Source: Pseudoips prasinana (Eukaryota; Arthropoda; Insecta; Lepidoptera; Nolidae). From it: a DNA stretch of 64,000 nucleotides. The DNA lies in the NCBI GenBank assembly GCA_951640165.1, contig OX621246.1:3683001-3747000 (forward strand). Reading direction: 5' to 3'. Positions 10,651 to 21,537 of the stretch are shown here, piece by piece. The notes beneath the pieces are model-generated. The model had not been told where the DNA came from, did no database searches, and saw only the letters and a list, made by a program, of their open reading frames with translations. Numbering within the stretch: the first letter of the stretch is position 1; each line of letters starts with the position of its first letter. The position numbers and the translations under genes are program-made.

Positions 10651-10902
10651 ATGAATGAAAGAAGATTGACAAAAGAAGTATACTCGGCCTGTGTGAATGG
10701 GGCAACCGAAAGGGGAAGACCACGTCGAACATTCTCAGACCAAATTGGAGATGTTCTCAAGAAAGGGCATGTCAGAAGTACCCTAAACCGGCGAGCATGT
10801 ATGAAGAATATAAAGACAGTAATCGAGGCAAAAGACGTGTGCAAAGATCGTGACAAATGGAAATCCGTTGTCTCGGCCTACCCCTCTGGGAAACAAGCGT
10901 GA
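10651..10902 (+). pseudogene. LINE ORF2 C-terminal fragment (YPSGK tail)
   Basis: An 83-codon frame whose centre reads [20 protein letters not shown] and whose end is AYPSGKQA. Related minus-strand copies lie at 4427 and 41785. This is the extreme C-terminus of a non-LTR retrotransposon polyprotein. The reverse transcriptase itself is absent, so the copy is a 5'-truncated insertion. A short (TATG)n tract (10905-10925) follows. Confidence 0.65.
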
Positions 10903-10954
10903 GTCTATGTATGTATGTATGTATATTTGAGAAGTTATTTATCTCTCTCTCTTC

Positions 10955-11300
10955 TTCTTTTTAGGGTTTCATAGCCAAATGTCAAAAAACTGAACCCTTA
11001 TAGATTCGTCATGTCTGTCTGTCTGTCTGCCTGTCCGTCTGTCTGTCACAGCCACTTTTTTCCGAAACTAAACGAACTGTACTGTTGAAACTTGATAACT
11101 GATGATTCTGTGAAACGCATTAAGATTTTCTAACAAAAATAGAAGAATAAAAATAATTTTGGGGGTTCCCCAATACATAGAATTAAACTAAAAAAATATT
11201 GTTTTAATTGTACCCATACATGTGGGTTATCTATGGATAGAACTTCAAAAATGATAGATAAATAAATGGCAAATAAATGTATTATATTCTATTCTATTCT
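10955..11300 (-). mobile_element. Repeat-P, inverted copy with pentamer tract
   Basis: GGGTTTCATAGCCAAATG and the GTCTGTCTGTCTGCC stretch are the reverse complement of the 8740-8805 region, and similarity continues to about 11240. An ATTCTATTCTATTC tract closes it. Confidence 0.6.
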
Positions 11301-11374
11301 TCTTAACATAAAGCCGTACTTTATAAATCTAGGTAAGCGTTAGTAATTTATTTGCGGCAAAAAAACCAAATGAT

Positions 11375-11452
11375 ACTGATTGATTGACCAAATCAAACCA
11401 ACAACGCTGCACACAAACAGCGTTGTTGGTTTGATTTGGTCAATCAATCAGT
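11375..11452. repeat. Perfect 35-bp hairpin with 8-nt loop
   Basis: Arms 11375-11409 and 11418-11452 are exact reverse complements around the loop CACACAAA. Each arm contains the conserved block of the surrounding ~104-bp tandem array (GATTGATTGACCAAATCAAA), so it is two array monomers head to head. Confidence 0.9.
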
Positions 11453-12430
11453 ACAATATCATCACAAATAAATATCACGCAAGTAAAGCGACACAGTTAG
11501 TTGTAACTAATAATATTAGTTAGTCTTCATATCGCTGATGGATTAACCAAACCAACAAAGCCGCACACATAAAACTATCACGCAGGTAAAGTGACACAGC
11601 TGGTAGTAACTAATATTAGTTAGTTTTCAAGTCACTGGTTGATTGACCAAACCAAAAAAAGCTGCACACATAAAAATATCGCGCAGGTAAACCGACACGG
11701 CTAGTAGTAACTAATATTAGTTAGTCTTCAAGTCACTGATTGATTAGCCAAGTCAAACCAACAACGCCGCACACATATAAATATCACGCAGGTAAAGCGA
11801 AGCAGCTAGTTGTAACTAATATTAGTTAGTCTTTAAGTCGCTGATTAATTGGCCAAGTCAAACCAACAACGCCGCACATACATATAAATATCACGCAGGT
11901 ACAGCGACACAGCTAGTTAGTTATAAGTAGGTTTCAAGTCGCTATATATAAATAAATGATTTAAACGAAAATAAGTAACGAGCGTTGTCTCTTAAAAAAA
12001 ACATAGAGTATCGTTTATTATGAGAATAATAAGTCTAAACTACCTCAGGTTACATATCATTCTCTTAAAATAATTTTAGGAGCTAAAATATTTGAATGTG
12101 CTTTTATGATACCTACTGTTGTCAAAATAGTTAAATAGTTGGTGTTACGAATTAATTCCTTTTTTGGAACACTTTATATTCAAAATCCTTGTGCTATTGT
12201 AAATTTTATACGTCCATGTCAGTACACAATTTTACGCAGTTAATTTCTTTCCGATATTTAATAGTTGGTTTTCAAGTCGCTGATTGATTGACCAAATCAA
12301 ACGAATAACGCGGCACTCAAATAAATATCACGCAGGTGAAGCGACACAGCCAGTTGTAACTAATATTAGTTAGTTTTCAAGTCACTGATTGATTGGCCAA
12401 ATCAAACTAACAAAGACGCACAAATCCATT
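11375..12430. repeat. Interrupted tandem array, ~104-bp unit
   Basis: The unit has CTGATTGATTGACCAAATCA, AACAACGCCGCACACA, ATATCACGCAGGTAAAGCG and GTAACTAATATTAGTTAGT. Direct copies lie near 11375, 11540, 11635, 11738, 11842, 12280 and 12385. One inverted copy is at 11418. A non-array segment occupies about 11960-12265. Parts of that segment (around 11975-12110) resemble 14985-15130. Confidence 0.8.
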
Positions 12431-13256
12431 CCTGAACTAATCTCTAATCACCTTTCAAATAAATCTTATAGTACTTCGGACACGTTTGCATGCGTGCAGC
12501 TATGTTTGTATGGGCGCTAGTAACTCAGAAACATAAAGAGGGACTATCAGTCTAAATCTGCGGGAGCTAAACACAATGCATAATTGTATATTAATGTGTA
12601 CGGGAATTGTGAAAGGCAGTGTGCTCTTCATTTTAATAGTTAAAACCTTACAAAATGGGCGAAGAAGTTTCTAAGCGTCATTATATTTTTCTAAAGGTAA
12701 ACTCTGTATAATATTTTTTTCCACCGTCAAGAGTTAAACGTGCACTAAAAGGGTTAAATACACCAATGTTTTTTTTAAATCTAGCTACGACAGACAGACA
12801 GAGAACAAGAATCATCTCGTTCTCTGTCTCGTTGGTCATCGAAATTTATTTTTCTCATCCTAAGTGAGCGCCATGTATCAGTATCGCATAACAATTACTC
12901 GATGGATTTGGACAGAGTTAGGTGTTAATTTTACAATTGACAACGCCATTCACATTCAGAAATAATCAAATCATTTCCTTTTTGCAAGTTTCAGCATATC
13001 AATAATTTTAATTAGTTTTAATGGTTGATAAAATCGGTCGAAAGAAATCGGATTTGTCATCGTGTGAAATAAATAAATATCTTGGACAACTATGACAAGG
13101 GACTACAACATGAGGTGAGTAATGCGTTTCATAAAAGGTCAAAAGGTCAAAAATGCAGGCTTGATAGCTCAGATGTTGTAAGCGTCTATAGCCTACGGTG
13201 ACCGCTTAACATAAATCGGGTCGTACTCATCGGCTGACTAAGACTATGGCGCAAAA
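12431..13256. other. Nothing firmly recognised
   Basis: 13155-13245 (GCTCAGATGTTGTAAGCG, GACCGCTTAACATAAATCG) looks like a degraded dispersed repeat. No reading frame or other feature stands out. Confidence 0.4.
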
Positions 13257-13751
13257 TTATGAAAAATCTCTCCTGATCAAATTCATTCTACATACCGTCT
13301 TGAGCGTTCGTCCTTCGGGCTAATGTTCCAACTGTTGCCCCATCCATTGTTTATACATTTGCATATGATTGTTCTCATTTAAAATTTCTATACTAAATTC
13401 ATTCTAAATACAGATGGTATTTAGAGTGTTCGTCGCTCAGGCCAATATTCCTATAATTTTATATACAGGCTCAGTATAATGATATTTTTGTTCTCATTTT
13501 AAAATCTCAATACCAAAGTTATTATAAATACCAACGTTCGTCGCTCAGGCCAATATTCCAATCGTTGCTCGAACTATTTTATATACAACCTCAGTTGTAT
13601 AATGACATGTGTGTACGAATTTTAAAATTTCATTACTAAATTCATTCTAAATACCACCTCCAACGTTCATCGCTCAGGCCAATATTCCAATTGTTGCTCC
13701 AACAATTTTATGTACAGGCTCCAGTTGTATAATGATATGATTGTTCTCATT
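13257..13751. repeat. Tandem repeat, four ~120-bp copies
   Basis: Copies begin near 13257, 13380, 13498 and 13622. Each has AAATTCATTCTAAATAC-like text, CGTTCGTCGCTCAGGCCAA-like text and a GTATAATGATAT-like end. They differ by short indels, so the array is not recent. A 91-codon minus-strand frame overlaps its last copy and is judged non-functional. Confidence 0.75.
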
Positions 13752-13980
13752 ATAATTGGACCGCGCGATCATACGTTGACTGAAATTATTTGACATCCAA
13801 CGCCCTTGATTTGTGGTGCCGTTCTTAATGAGTCTCAAATGTAATGGAAGTGCCCATTGTCTGGAGATTGATTTGAGTGGAGCGGGGAAGTCTATACGTA
13901 TACCTGTACTGATTGAAATATTTTTGAAGAGATAATCAAGACTTTGCAACTAACTTAAAGGGTGATTATAAAGGTGTACT

Positions 13981-14092
13981 GTGTAGTGACGGTGATGAAT
14001 TTCCCAACGCATTTGATCCCACGGGGGGACACAGAAGACCTCCCCAAGGAATATCTATCAGAGAACGGGCAGCAGCAGCTCTCTTGGCAGAC
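13981..14092 (+). mobile_element. RTE 5' leader fragment
   Basis: TAGTGACGGTGATG, GATCCCACGGGGGGAC and CAGAGAACGGGCAGCAGC follow the leader found upstream of the RTE gene at 58.5 kb. No tail is attached here. Confidence 0.6.
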
Positions 14093-14345
14093 AGGTGAGT
14101 CTCTCAACCAGTAGCTTAATTTAAGCGACTAATACCTGAGGGCACCCTTATGGGGTTCGGGCTACAGCTCAGGCGGCCGCTGAAGTAAAAATATGTTATT
14201 TGAAATGGAGGTCAGATCACTTGCAAGGGATTAACGATCACGAGTTAAGAGGGCAACGTGATCCTCGCCGCTGAGGATCCTACCCTAGCTAGCCTGCGGC
14301 TTTCTCTAGCTACCTAGGTGGACGACCCGGAGAAGAAAGCCAACA
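14093..14345. repeat. Unclassified GC-richer repeat, partner at 39838
   Basis: AACGTGATCCTCGCCG and GAGGATCCTACCCTAGCTA recur with few changes at 39838-39965. The family is not recognised. Confidence 0.45.
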
Positions 14346-15709
14346 AGAAACTCCGGGCTTGCTTTTTTCGTCTTCTTTTGCTTTTTGTTTTCCATTTTTT
14401 TTAACATTGTTTTTTGTTTTAACATTGTGATTGGCTGTTATGTGGGCTAATGCACGCACAGAACCTATGAAATCTAGTTAATCAAAATAATTATGAGGTA
14501 ATAAATAATAACATTCCATTTCACTCAAGCAATTAAAATAACCTCTTGCAAGATGAACAAACGGTGGGCGCATCCGCGCACATTTACATAATTAACAAGT
14601 CACACGAAGTCGACTAAAGGCGACGACTGTATGAGAAAAAAAATGAGTACCCCAGCAGCATTCGACCAGTTACTGAGGTGTGAGGGCCAGCCATCGCCTC
14701 CCTCGCCATATTAGAGGGAAAGAAACGACCCGACCCACACCGCCACCGCAAGCATTAACACACATTAGGAGCATGACGAACTTACAGCGGAAGAGCTCAT
14801 AGTGAAGGCGTTAACAGCCTTCAGCCTTCATACTGCTAAGGAGATCGTTTTTTGAGTTTAGGTCCCGCACAGAAAAACTACTTTGGTGATCGAAAAATTA
14901 ATTATTGTTCTGAATATGGGTATGGTTAAAGTCTGGGAATTATAAATAGCATGGTATAAAGACAAATAAGTTACTAGCTTTGTTTCTTAAAAATCATAAA
15001 ATATTGTTTATGATTATGTTTATGTACCTATATGAGAACGATCAGTCTAAACTTCTTCAGGTAACATATAATTCTTTTTAAAATAATTTTTTGGAACTAA
15101 ATTAATGTTGTATTGTTTTTATGAGCATTTTTTAAATAACATGTGCATTCCTAAGCACAAAATACCTACCATTATTAAGTAATATTGTTTGTAAAACACA
15201 CAAATTTAAATTATGATTTGAATATAAATTTAAAAGTTAAAGTAACTTCGATCCCATTTCTCCACTGCACCCTTTCATCATATGCACCAACACCTTATTG
15301 GCTTCGATTTAAAACCACCCAACTAAATCTAGAACACTCCTCGAAGCCTTCAATCCGCCTGATACATATTCAGTTTTAGCGATTTTAACAATCGCTCGTG
15401 ACCAATCAAGATCGCGATATCTCGCGGTTTTATGAATAAATCGGCAGTAGGATTCTCCCTCATAACAGCGTGGTGAGGCCAAGATAAATATCTGGGAATT
15501 CTGTTGTTTCACGTTTTGAGAGTTCTCACGGTGTAGTTGACATTCAGGGTAAAGGGAGGACATAATGCTTTTAATATATATCATCTAATTTATATTACCC
15601 TGGGTTTAAATCCTAGGTCTTTAAAAAAACTAGAGATCCCATTTGTTAGAAATTCGACCATTAAGGTTCTATTGTCAAAGACTATAAGACATTAAAGACA
15701 GATAATACG
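14346..15709. other. Mostly unrecognised; repeat pair at 14985-15130
   Basis: 14640-14880 is GC-richer and may derive from a transposon that is not identifiable by eye. 14985-15130 resembles 11975-12110 (CAGTCTAAACTTCTTCAGGT against AAGTCTAAACTACCTCAGGT), so a dispersed repeat is present. Short frames at 15.2-15.6 kb look random. Confidence 0.4.
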
Positions 15710-15763
15710 AACTGAGTGTCAAAACTGAGAACAGATTAATGTTCTCAATTTTGACACTCAGTT
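15710..15763. repeat. Hairpin, 24-bp arms, 6-nt loop
   Basis: Arms 15710-15733 and 15740-15763 are reverse complements with one mismatch around GATTAA (AACTGAGTGTCAAAA in both). Confidence 0.9.
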
Positions 15764-16878
15764 TGTCATCTCTTCTAAGTTTGTCAGTGTGGTAAAAGGA
15801 TGGGTGGTGCATAGCAAAAAATGTATGTTAGTTTTTTAAATAATTTAATATTACCTTTCTGCACTTCTTCTCCATATGAACTTTAACTGTTTGAAACTTC
15901 ATGCTCCTCCGACTGCGCAATTTTCGTAAAAGGGGTACTTATAATTTTTTTGCTTAACGTACATTGATATACAAAAAACCCAAAGGGTATCAAATAGGGT
16001 TATATTGTAGACGCAGTGACAGAATGTGAATATGGGGACGAGCCGTGCACATCGCAATAATTGTCTTTCACGCTGGGCTTGCACCTGAACTCCGAGCCAT
16101 TTAACGTGGCCAGGTACTTATAAAATCTAATTTAACGTATAGCAACAATATTTTATTTCTAATGTAGGAGAATAGGCTAGCTTTGTGAAGTTTACTATGT
16201 TATACCGGCTCCAAAAGTTATTTTATTCCCCAGAGAGATAAGGTGCGGTAGAAGGTTTTATGAATATGGATAAAATTTCCACTTCTGTCGAGAAAATTTG
16301 AAACGTGGAGGAAAAAGCTCGATGATTCATAATTTAACATGCAGGCAAATGCGATGCCTCAATATTGGACTATCCGTCCTGTTTGAAAATATATTCAGAA
16401 TACTGTTATGCTGCCAGACATCCTGTGTTCATTGAGGCGACTCAGTTTCTAAATATTGCTGAACCGATGCATGCGAGACTCATTGAACTACACTTCCTTA
16501 CTCGATCGACTTACAAAAAATATACAATTTGCAATCACAATTACTAAAAATATTACTACGATTTAAAATTAAATCCAAGTATATATACGATTATTATATG
16601 CTATTTAATTATTTTAAAATCGTGAATGTTTTTGTTAAACTGACATTAGCTATTGCCTGGGACTACACTGAACATACGGGTTAAAAAAAATATCGCAACC
16701 TTTTATAAACGCCTCTTTATACCCTTCCCAAGTATTATAAAGAACAATAAAAGGTTCTGGTCCAATGTTCTTTCACAAATTTTGAATGAATTTCCAACAA
16801 ACTTGCTGAAAAATCATTCGCAAATATATTTCCACAGTCGAGAAATATAGAAATTTGGATGGAGGCGACATCGAGGTA
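15764..16878. other. Nothing recognised
   Basis: AT-rich. Short frames at 15.9, 16.4 and 16.7 kb have no recognisable domain. Confidence 0.4.
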
Positions 16879-16996
16879 TAGACGCCAGCTCATCCAGCTA
16901 CCCCAATCTGTCAAATTTATTTTATAGATTTTCTACTTTATCATAACCATAAGGTTCACTTTGACAGATTGGGGTAGCTTGATGTGCTGGCGTCTG
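16879..16996. mobile_element. MITE, CAGACGCCAGC termini, copy 1
   Basis: The 118-bp element has inverted ends (AGACGCCAGC outside, AGCTACCCCAATCTGTCA inside) and is flanked by TA on both sides (16877-16878, 16997-16998). A second copy lies inverted at 41371. The TA sites suggest a Tc1/mariner-type transposase acted on it; the mariner at 5.8 kb has different ends. Confidence 0.85.
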
Positions 16997-16998
16997 TA

Positions 16999-17449
16999 CA
17001 TTAAGCACTAGCACAAAAAATAATTGCATATAAGTTGTGGAAAAATTATAAAATTCGCAATAACGTACAACAAAAATCTTAATCGTATTATGTAAATTAT
17101 ATACTTATTCCGAAATAATAATTTTAATTTTGTTTATCGACCATATCCGATTTGCTACAGTAGCGTGGCGGCCCCAACAGGTTGCACAAATCATAGTTAT
17201 AGAGATATATGAAGAGGAAGGGTATTGAATGTGAATACTGCTTTACAATAAATGAGGTTGGTTGTGACTAGAGGTGACACGAATGTTGCCTTACATTATT
17301 AAAAGAAAAAAATATACATTACAATAATATTAAAGATCGTTATGGCACGTTCTGCACGATTTATGCTACAACTTACTTACATAGATTACATAACTATTCA
17401 TGGAACACTGAGATCTAAAGAAAATAAATTAAACTTATGTATAGTCGCT
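16999..17449. other. Nothing recognised
   Basis: AT-rich with no identifiable feature. Confidence 0.4.
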
Positions 17450-17672
17450 ATCCTGTGAGGTGACGGCATAGATTATCATTACTCCATCTCATCCCGTGGG
17501 GGCCGTAGAAATCGTCCGAGGGAATACCTACCAGAGAACGGGCAGTAGCGTTATCCTGTGAACTACGACCATCACCCGTCTGCAAAGCGTGACGATTATG
17601 GCATATCTCCCCATTCTTTGGGGAGGCTTTTGTCCAGCAGTGGACGTTCTTTGGCTGACATGATGATTGTCG
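17450..17672 (+). mobile_element. Short RTE-derived composite element
   Basis: Leader (GTGAGGTGACGGCATAG, CATCTCATCCCGTGGGGG, CAGAGAACGGGCAG) runs through GCGTGACGATTATGGCATAT straight into the RTE tail GGGGAGGCTTTTGTCCAGC and a GATGATT end. Flanks AGTCGCTAT (left) and TGTCGCGAT (right) may be a worn target duplication. Confidence 0.75.
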
Positions 17673-17695
17673 CGATTCAAATTATTTTTTATAGT

Positions 17696-17812
17696 CTTCA
17701 TCATCATCATATTAGCCGAAAGACGTCCACTGCTGGACAAAGGCCTCCCTCGAGGATCTCCACTACACCCGGTTTGTACTGCCCGCATCAAGCGGCTTCC
17801 GCGTACCTAGTA
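17696..17812 (-). mobile_element. RTE 3' tail fragment
   Basis: The minus strand reads GTCCAGCAGTGGACGTCTTT then (ATG)n. It lies tail-to-tail with the composite at 17450-17672, so the two tails form an inverted pair. Confidence 0.7.
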
Positions 17813-18655
17813 ATTATTGTTTGTTTGTAATTAATGATTTTGTTAAAGTATCCCACTGCTTTTAAAAAAAGTTCAAAATTATTTATAATTTCAAGATGAA
17901 ACCGTTTCTCATTCTTGTGTAAATGTTCTAATTTTTACAACTTTTACGTTAAATAATCTATAGATATAATTTATAGTTAAATTTTTGAGGAAATCAATAA
18001 TATATGTGGACGTTTTTAGTATCTCCCAACACTCCACTTTTAAAATATGGCAAGTGATCAACAAATAAATCGACAAACAGTTCAGAGTATTGTTAGGTTT
18101 AGATTTGATCAGATAATATTAAGAGGTTTTCCACGTGTTGGAGGGACATTCTCAAGGTAAATTTAAAGGCTAATTTGCCATATGATTTTCTCGACATTTT
18201 TTATGAAAACTTGTCAATTTTAAGGAGTCTTAGGTAAATAACAAAATAATGGAATCCCATTCGTTAAGAGGTAAATATATATTAACGAATGGGATTTAAT
18301 TAATTCTGATCTAGTTCTATCAAAACGAGATCCAAAGCTCGTGAGTTTGAAATGGAGAACTCTAAGACAGAGTTGCCCTCCAGGATTTACTTTATCCACA
18401 ATATGAAGCCTCTTTTCGCGAGACACACGTTTCAAAAGTTAAATCATGTGACAATAAACAATAATATAATACATCTTTAAATAGACGCAAAATGACACTT
18501 GCTTGTTTCTCTCCAACACTAACAGTTTTTATGAAATGATGATTATATTATATTGATAACTGTGATAAGTTATTTGATATTGTTTTAAAAACATCACTTT
18601 TTTAATTTAATTAATTTTAGAAATCCACGCTATATACGCAATAAACAAATTGACT
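17813..18655. other. Nothing recognised except a small hairpin
   Basis: A 14-bp perfect hairpin (AATCCCATTCGTTA at 18253-18266 and its complement at 18283-18296) is the only structure seen. Confidence 0.5.
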
Positions 18656-18862
18656 GCACGTTTGGAGTAATAGTTAAGACAGTTGCCTCGCCACTTCGTG
18701 TACTGGGTTGGATTCCCGTACAGGGCAACTATATGTATGACAAATAAATCAAATCGTTAATCTGAGTTTAAATATACTTTGTGTCTATCAATTATTCGTT
18801 TGTACAGTACCTTGTGACACACAGGGGTAAATTATCCTAATGCGGGCGTCTTTTTTTTAATA
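18656..18862 (+). mobile_element. SINE-D copy
   Basis: The head has GTTGCCTCGCCACTTCGTG and a weak B-box GGTTGGATTCC. The tail has CAGTACCTTGTGACACACAG and AATGCGGGCGTC, ending in a T-run, as at 32662 and 54286. Confidence 0.65.
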
Positions 18863-19003
18863 ATACTACTTTAATTTTTAATGATATACTAAGATAAAGC
18901 ATTGAAATTGAACTCATGTTGAAATGATTACATTTTCTTTTATGTACTCAATTTAATTATTTAAATATCATATTTTAACTTACTATTATATATTATTATA
19001 TAT

Positions 19004-19827
19004 ATAACGTGGAATTTTCCCCAACCGAGCTCTCAGTAAGGGTGACGTCAATACCACTGACGTCACCATTATCATTATTTTGGCTCATGATGACTCCGAT
19101 GAAAAAAAACACAGTGGATAATAAAATAACACGTTTATTTAATACGAATTGTTTGACTTTAATTAACGCCATTTAACGATTAAGATTCATACCATAATAA
19201 CTTAATAATAATCCTTAAAATTAACAATGAAAATAAAAACACAAGTACTCACAAGATAAACATTCGGTCCAAGCTCAATAATCCAAATCTATTTCGTGCA
19301 CCGTAACGATCTGAGACAAGTAGACAACTGTCCGGTCCAATCGCCAAAAGCAAAGTGCCTCACTGAACGAAACAACATGGCGACCGCACGTCATAACCCT
19401 AACTCAACGTGACCGGAATTTCAAATAGCACGTGTTCACTTTTTAATTCTAACAATTCAAATTGATCTTTCGTAATTCATAAAATAATGTTAAACTAATT
19501 ATCGAATAATTAAATCATTTTACAAAACAGTATTAACAAAACGGATATTCAAAAAGCAACGATAAACAATGAATATGCGGCGCCCTCTGGTGGCTCAAAC
19601 AAATCAAACGGTCATAACAACTACTAATAATTAAAATCCTGTTAAAACTATTGTTGCTTTTTGAATATTGTAATTGATCAAAATATTCTTATAAAACTAC
19701 TTAATAAATCCATTAATCAATTAATTGATCAAAACAAACGTAATGAAATCAATTGGAAACAATCATATTCCGAATGTGATAAATAGTAATCTAAAATATA
19801 AAGAATCTCAACGCAAATGCGTCGACA
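19004..19827 (-). repeat. 3' LTR (824 bp)
   Basis: Matches 25064-25560 plus 26968-27293 with two substitutions. It carries a second copy of the gag start region, because the LTR itself contains the gag ATG. Confidence 0.93.
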
Positions 19828-20204
19828 CGGCCATTTTGCGGGGCGGTGCGTGCTCTGCGCCTGCCTCGTCTCTGAAATAGAAAAGTTTTTATCTGTACTA
19901 GGTATCTGAACAGTGTACCTAGACAAGATCTTACTTAACTTTTATAATTCAATAAATTTTATTTTATTAGAGATCATCATATTGAAACATAAGGCTCCAT
20001 TGAAGTATACTTTTAAATATGCACTCAGTGCTTATACTGACAGTGCATTATGTTACGACTAGTGGCTGTACTATAGGAATGAGCTATAATGATAGTAAGC
20101 AAAAGTTCTCGTAGACCGTGTTTGTATGCTCCACGCATTTTACACGTTTTATATTTGATGTTAAATGCAAATGTCTCCACGCATCCTTGCATTTTTAATT
20201 GATG
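19828..20204. other. Retrotransposon 3' untranslated region
   Basis: Lies between the 3' LTR and the minisatellite. The segment next to the LTR is GC-rich (CATTTTGCGGGGCGG) rather than a polypurine tract. No frame is recognised. Confidence 0.55.
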
Positions 20205-20715
20205 ATGTGGTCTGGGCGGTCACGTACGCCGTGGTCCACAGAGCATCTTAGTCTTACTGATGTGGTTATGAGCGGTCATGAACGCCGTGGTCCACTCAGT
20301 TTATGTTATGTTATTTACTGTTGTGGTTATGAGCGGTCTTGTACGCCGTGGTCCACACAGTTTATGTTATGTTATTTATTGTCGTGGTTATGAGCGGTCT
20401 TGTACGCCGTGGTCCACGCAGTTTATATTATGATGATGACTGTCGTGGTTATGAGCGGTCTTGTACGCCGTGGTCCACGCAGTTTATATTATGTTATTTA
20501 CTGTCGTAGTTATGAGCGGTATTGTTCGCCGTGGTCCACGCAGTTTAGTTTATATGGTTAGTTAATAAATATTTTTTTTTTCTATTATAATGCTCAAAGG
20601 ACATTGTGGCTGTGGTCTGGGCGGTCTTGTTCGCCGTGGTCCACAGAGGCTCTAAAAGAAATGGGGAGGACGATGCTGTGGTCTAAGCCTTAATTTGACC
20701 GTGGTCCACAGAGGC
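20205..20715. repeat. Minisatellite inside retrotransposon, ~60-bp unit
   Basis: CGCCGTGGTCCAC occurs near 20226, 20283, 20346, 20408, 20469, 20528 and 20632, and a partial copy near 20700. The first six are spaced about 57-63 bp and joined by TTATGTTATGTTATTTACTG-like text. It lies downstream of pol on the element's own strand, so it would be in the genomic RNA. Confidence 0.85.
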
Positions 20716-20916
20716 TCTGAAAATGATAGTATAAGGTGGGAAACAGGACATGCAAGGATAGTACAGTCTTATTATGTGTAAACTTATGTTAGCTCATTAT
20801 AGTTTTAGTTTTATTTTTATTATTATTTTTTTTTTCTAGGAATCTATTATTTCTAGTTAATTGTTTTATAGGTGTTCAAGCCCTAAATTAAGTTATGAAA
20901 CAAACTCACCGTTTGC

Positions 20917-21537
20917 TTAGCAATCAAACGTCATCGCAGCTTGTGGTGTTGATGGCTGCGGGTCACTGGTGTTTGGCTGGGGTTGAAGGTCATTGTCAAA
21001 CGTCATCGCAGCTCGTGATGTTGATGGCTGCGGGTCACTGGTGTTCACCTGGGGTTGAAGGTCATTAGTATTGTTCTGTTGGTCGTCATCAGAGTACGTC
21101 GACACGGTGTTCTGGTCACCCGGCTGCGGTGCCCGGCGAAGTTGGTCATGAGTAACCTTACGAGGTCGCCCTCTTCCTGTTACACGTTTAACAATGTATC
21201 TGTCCTTGTCTTCAATTCTTAGAATCTCATAAGGCTCACTATACTTAAGGTCTAGGGATGTTTGATTACGTGGATTATTTTTAATCAACACGTAATCACC
21301 TCTTTGAAATGGTCTTATCCGAGCCTTATTTTGGTCAAAGCGTCGTTTGTCATACTGAGCGGCAGCTTGCATTTTTTGTTGGACTTGTTGGTCGAGTATG
21401 TCGAAATCAATAGTCTCATCATCCAAGTTTACCAGTCTCAGTAGCTGTGGGGGTACGGTATGCTGTCGGCGAGTCAGGAGAGTAAGTGGCGCCATACCGG
21501 TTACACGATGAGGAGTGCAGTTAAATGCCAATTGCAA
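20917..21537 (-). pseudogene. Gag-Pol 3' portion: integrase C-terminus and tail
   Basis: This frame continues pol after the frameshift. It has the C-terminal integrase segment (TPHRVTG, YDKRRFDQNKARIRPFQRGD, then YSEPYEILRIEDKDRYIVKR, a GPY/F-like module). A low-complexity tail follows, in which NDLQPQ-NTSDPQPST and AAMTFD occur twice; the matching DNA duplication is at about 20925-21055. The listed start is only the first Met in frame, not a real initiator. The duplicated tail suggests slippage and may not be needed for function. Confidence 0.85.

Noticed and set aside
13674..13949. 91-codon minus-strand frame
   Set aside because: It overlaps the last copy of a tandem repeat and has no recognisable domain.
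19828..19880. Polypurine tract for plus-strand priming
   Set aside because: The DNA next to the 3' LTR is GC-rich and mixed in sense; no purine run was seen.
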